Shown here one piece after another: positions 6,051 through 7,916 of a stretch of DNA of 7,916 nt. The stretch is from positions 1-7,916 of the forward strand of contig CAKUND010000093.1 of NCBI GenBank assembly GCA_934668295.1. Direction: 5' to 3'. A program made the position numbers and the translations under genes. Positions within the stretch are counted from its first letter, which is position 1; every line of letters begins with the position of its first letter. The notes beneath the pieces are model-generated. The model was not told the DNA's origin and made no database searches. It worked only from the letters and a program-made list of their open reading frames with translations. Origin of the DNA: an uncultured Oscillospiraceae bacterium. Its GTDB lineage: Bacteria > Bacillota > Clostridia > Oscillospirales > Oscillospiraceae.

Positions 6051-6412
6051 TGTACTTCGTCTATATGCTCCGCTGCCGGGGCGGAAGTCTGTACACCGGC
6101 ATTGCCGCCGACATGGAAAGGCGGCTGCGGCAGCATGCGTCCGGCGGCGCGGCCTGCGCGAAATACACGCGGGCCCACCCGCCCGAAGCCCTTGCCGCAC
6201 TCTATCAGGCGGAGGATCACGCGGCCGCCGCACGGCTGGAGGCGCTGATCAAGACGCTCCCGCCCGCAAAAAAGCGGCTGTTGGCCGCCGGTGAAACAAC
6301 ACCGGAGGCGTTCTTTCCGGAAAAGCTGGACAGACTTTCCTATCTTCGCCGCAAGGATGAGGAGCTGCGCCTGAACGCGCTGCTCGATACGCTGCGCCTG
6401 CATACCCGCTGA
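6050..6412 (+). CDS. GIY-YIG nuclease-domain protein (UPF0213/YhbQ-YazA type) with a C-terminal extension
   Basis: The 120-residue protein opens with a GIY-YIG domain. VYMLRC (4-9) stands in place of the GIY strand and LYTG (14-17) in place of YIG. These are followed by ERRLRQHASG with R25/R27, the conserved AKYTR (37-41), and E64 in the position of the metal-binding catalytic glutamate, before KTLPPAKKRLL. This is the pattern of the UPF0213 family (E. coli YhbQ, B. subtilis YazA), whose natural substrate is not settled; DNA structure-specific cleavage has been proposed for GIY-YIG relatives. Known members are about 80-100 residues; here roughly 40 further, charged and probably helical residues follow position 78. 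The ATG shares one base with the rsmA stop, and only a weak AGAGG precedes it, so re-initiation by ribosomes finishing rsmA is likely. The frame continues upstream, but that part lies inside rsmA in another frame. Family firm; biological role unknown. Confidence 0.9.
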   Translation: MYFVYMLRCRGGSLYTGIAADMERRLRQHASGGAACAKYTRAHPPEALAALYQAEDHAAAARLEALIKTLPPAKKRLLAAGETTPEAFFPEKLDRLSYLRRKDEELRLNALLDTLRLHTR

Positions 6413-6452
6413 AAAATGACGCCCCGCGCTTCCGGGATGGAAGCGCGGGGCG
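6412..6452 (-). terminator. Terminator of the metQ-side operon, hairpin shared with the convergent operon
   Basis: CGCCCCGCGCTTCC (6420-6433) pairs perfectly over 14 bp with GGAAGCGCGGGGCG (6439-6452) around a 5-nt loop. On the minus strand it lies 16 nt after the metQ stop and is followed by TCA and then five T residues (6412-6416). On the plus strand no T-tract follows, so it stops rsmA transcripts only weakly, if at all. The U-tract is offset by three bases, so strength is uncertain. Confidence 0.75.
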
Positions 6453-6468
6453 GATTGCATATGGGAAA

Positions 6469-7338
6469 TCAGAAGATCGCAACGACAGCGCCGTTGTAGG
6501 TCTTGTCAATGTATTCCTTCACAGCGTCGGACTGGAGCACCTTGACGAGCGCCTGGATCTTGGCGCTGTTTTCCTCGCCTGCGCGGCAGGCAATGATGTT
6601 AGCGTAGGTCTGGGCCGCATCGCCGGAGGCGTCCTCAATGGCAAGCGCGTCGGAGGCGTGGAGCCCGGCCTGCAGTGCATAGTTGCCGTTGATAACAGCG
6701 ACAGTGCCGGGGTTGGAGTTGGCCAGCTGTGCGGGGACGGTGTCGGCCTGCAGCGGCTGCACATCATGACCCTTCGCGTCAACGATGTCCAGCGTGGTCA
6801 CGCCCTTTTCAGCGGAAGCGTCGGCGGGCAGCTCAATGAGACCTTCCTGCGCCAGCAGGAGCAGCGCGCGCGTTTCGTTGGAGTCGTCAGCCGGGATCAG
6901 GATGGTCGCGTCAGCGGCGATGTCATCAACAGAAGCAACATCGTTGCCGTAGAGACCGAACGGCTCATAGTGGATCTTGGCTGCGGAGACGAGGTCGGTG
7001 CCGTTGGAGGCGTTGAAGCTGTTCAGATACGGGGTGTGCTGGAAGTAGTTCGCGTCCAGAGAGCCGTCAGCCAGGGACTGGTTGGGCAGGACGTAGTCGT
7101 CGTAGATCACGATCTGGAGATCATAGCCCTCAGCGGCCAGAGTGTCCTTGACCTGCTCGAGAATTTCAGCGTGCGGGGTGGAGGAAGCGCCGACCTTCAG
7201 CGTTTCGAGCTTGCCGTCGGTGGAAGCGGCGGTATCAGTGGAAGCATCAGTGGAAGTGGGTTCGCTCTTGGAAGCGCAGCCGGCGAGCGCGGCGACGAGC
7301 AGCAGAGCAGCAAGAACGATAGCAAGTACCTTTTTCAT
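6469..7338 (-). CDS. metQ: MetQ/NlpA-family methionine-binding lipoprotein
   Basis: This is the receptor of a methionine ABC importer, tethered by lipid to the outer face of the cytoplasmic membrane. It has 289 residues. A signal peptide (K2-K3, hydrophobic to A19) ends in the lipobox LAGC with lipidated C21, followed by a Ser/Thr/Asp-rich linker (22-42) made of near-repeats of STD. Family segments are clear: LKVGASSTPHAEIL (47-60), NYFQHTPYLNSFN (97-109), the HYEPFGLYG stretch (123-131), ILIPADDSNETRALLLL (146-162) and INGNYALQAGL (216-226). IPAD replaces the commoner IPND. The start at 7338 is fixed by AGGAG (7347-7351) 8 nt upstream and by the signal peptide beginning there. The frame is open further upstream, but that extension has no ribosome binding site. 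It follows metI and a small ORF on the same strand, so it is co-transcribed with them; a separate promoter was not seen. The exact ligand (L-Met, D-Met or a derivative) is not shown. Confidence 0.93.
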   Translation of the reverse strand: MKKVLAIVLAALLLVAALAGCASKSEPTSTDASTDTAASTDGKLETLKVGASSTPHAEILEQVKDTLAAEGYDLQIVIYDDYVLPNQSLADGSLDANYFQHTPYLNSFNASNGTDLVSAAKIHYEPFGLYGNDVASVDDIAADATILIPADDSNETRALLLLAQEGLIELPADASAEKGVTTLDIVDAKGHDVQPLQADTVPAQLANSNPGTVAVINGNYALQAGLHASDALAIEDASGDAAQTYANIIACRAGEENSAKIQALVKVLQSDAVKEYIDKTYNGAVVAIF

Positions 7339-7403
7339 GATAAAATCTCCTTTTATTATTTTTGAAAAAAATCGGTTTGTTTCTGACGTACGGACGGCTT
7401 CGG

Positions 7404-7460
7404 TCACATTCGCCCGCATCGCCAGTTGATGCGGAGCAGCCGCTCAAAAATCAGTCTCAT
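7404..7460 (-). CDS. Candidate 18-residue small ORF between metI and metQ
   Basis: An ATG at 7458-7460 is preceded by AAAGGAG (7467-7473), 6 nt away, which is as good as the ribosome binding sites of the neighbouring genes. That site overlaps the metI stop codon (TGA-AAGGAG), so ribosomes leaving metI could re-initiate here. The peptide is MRLIFERLLRINWRCGRM, basic, with a Trp-Arg-Cys-Gly core and a Met codon directly before TGA. The stop is 65 nt before the metQ start. A hairpin lies within the ORF: CCGCATC (7428-7434) pairs with GATGCGG (7414-7420). The same CCGC can instead pair with an upstream GCGG (7440-7443). I do not recognise the peptide. It could be a leader peptide tuning metQ, a free small protein, or chance. 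Confidence 0.45.
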   Translation of the reverse strand: MRLIFERLLRINWRCGRM

Positions 7461-7472
7461 GGGAAGCTCCTT

Positions 7473-7916
7473 TCAGCGGGCACGCTTGTCGGTCTTCCGG
7501 ACGACGGTGGTGCCGACGATCTGGATGAGCTGGACGATCACGACGATCAGCAGCACGCAGACCCAGACGACGAGCTTCTGGCTTCTCTGGTGGCCATGGA
7601 TGATGGCGATCTGGCCAAGACCCGTGCCTCCCAGCGTCGCGGCGAGGGCCGTGTAGCTGAGGATCGTAACGGTTGAAATGACGCAGCCGGAAATGAGCGA
7701 CGGCTTTGCCTCGGGCAGCAGCACGTGCCAGATGATCTGGAGATTCGTGCAGCCCATGGCCTGCGCAGCCTCGATAACACCCGCGGGAACCTCCTTCAAG
7801 GAGGACTCCACCATGCGCGCCACATACGGCGCAGCGGCAATGATCAGCGTGACGATGACCGCGCCGTTGCCGGTCGAGGTGCCGAGCAGCAGCTTTGCCG
7901 CCGGGATCATGGCGAC
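7473..7916 (-). CDS. metI: MetI, methionine ABC transporter permease (3' part, runs off the right edge)
   Basis: The last 147 residues of the permease are present. The frame is open to the window edge and the N-terminal third (about 70 residues of a usual 217-220) lies outside. An internal ATG at 7908-7910 is not the start, because the homologous sequence continues through it. The segment LLLGTSTGNGAVIVTLIIAA and the EAA loop (EAAQAMGC ... LLPEA, residues 49-69 of the visible part) define it; that loop docks onto the ATPase MetN. Further family marks are ATLGGTGLGQI (93-103) and a last membrane span (about 115-137), then a basic tail. It pairs with MetQ, encoded downstream on the same strand; MetN is expected upstream, outside the window. 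Its stop codon overlaps the ribosome binding site of the small ORF at 7404-7460, suggesting coupled translation. Confidence 0.93.
   Translation of the reverse strand, partial: VAMIPAAKLLLGTSTGNGAVIVTLIIAAAPYVARMVESSLKEVPAGVIEAAQAMGCTNLQIIWHVLLPEAKPSLISGCVISTVTILSYTALAATLGGTGLGQIAIIHGHQRSQKLVVWVCVLLIVVIVQLIQIVGTTVVRKTDKRAR

Noticed and set aside
7218..7275. Repeated TGGAAGC-like motifs in the 5' part of metQ
   Set aside because: They encode the low-complexity Ser/Thr/Asp linker usual after a lipobox and need no separate explanation.
7339..7419. 27-residue N-terminal extension of MetQ
   Set aside because: It would bury the signal peptide, lacks a ribosome binding site, and contains the AGGAG that serves the start at 7338.

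Overview
The window looks like chromosomal DNA from a GC-rich Firmicute of the class Clostridia, most likely an Oscillospiraceae/Ruminococcaceae-type gut anaerobe. The reasons are a T-box riboswitch in front of thrS, strong AGGAGG-type ribosome binding sites, clean TTGACA/TATAAT-type promoters with 17-bp spacers, GC-biased third codon positions, and palindromic GTAGGGGC...GCCCCTAC elements of a kind I associate with that group. The family assignment is an inference from style and memory, not from a search.

Layout. Positions 1-77 hold the first 25 codons of a minus-strand gene that leaves the window. Positions 78-464 contain no gene but are rich in structure: a hairpin over the ribosome binding site of the edge gene, a very GC-rich hairpin, and two diverged copies of a 107-108-bp unit, each with a palindromic hairpin at both ends. 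A compact RluA-type pseudouridine synthase (465-1091, minus) and an ABC exporter half-transporter (1206-2957, plus) are transcribed divergently from promoters whose -35 boxes lie only 4 bp apart. A bidirectional terminator separates the exporter from a convergent threonyl-tRNA synthetase (3008-4801, minus). That gene lacks the N-terminal TGS domain and is preceded by a complete Thr T-box leader with its own promoter (4831-5114). Divergent from it, rsmA/ksgA (16S rRNA dimethyladenosine transferase, 5196-6050) overlaps by one base a GIY-YIG nuclease-like gene (6050-6412).

The right end is the 3' part of a minus-strand methionine ABC uptake operon: metI (partial, 7473-7916), an 18-codon small ORF with a strong ribosome binding site (7404-7460), and metQ (6469-7338). 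A hairpin with a U-tract follows at 6412-6452. The ATPase gene metN is presumably just outside the window.

How the genes fit together: three of them serve translation (thrS, rsmA, pseudouridine synthase). The T-box ties ThrRS production to uncharged tRNA-Thr. MetI and MetQ form the permease and the lipoprotein receptor of one D/L-methionine importer. The exporter has no substrate clue nearby. Most of the window is ordinary core genome. The parts most worth a second look are the small ORF between metI and metQ, the paired palindromic repeat units, and the divergent TGS-less ThrRS with its T-box. I did not find a clearly new multi-gene system.
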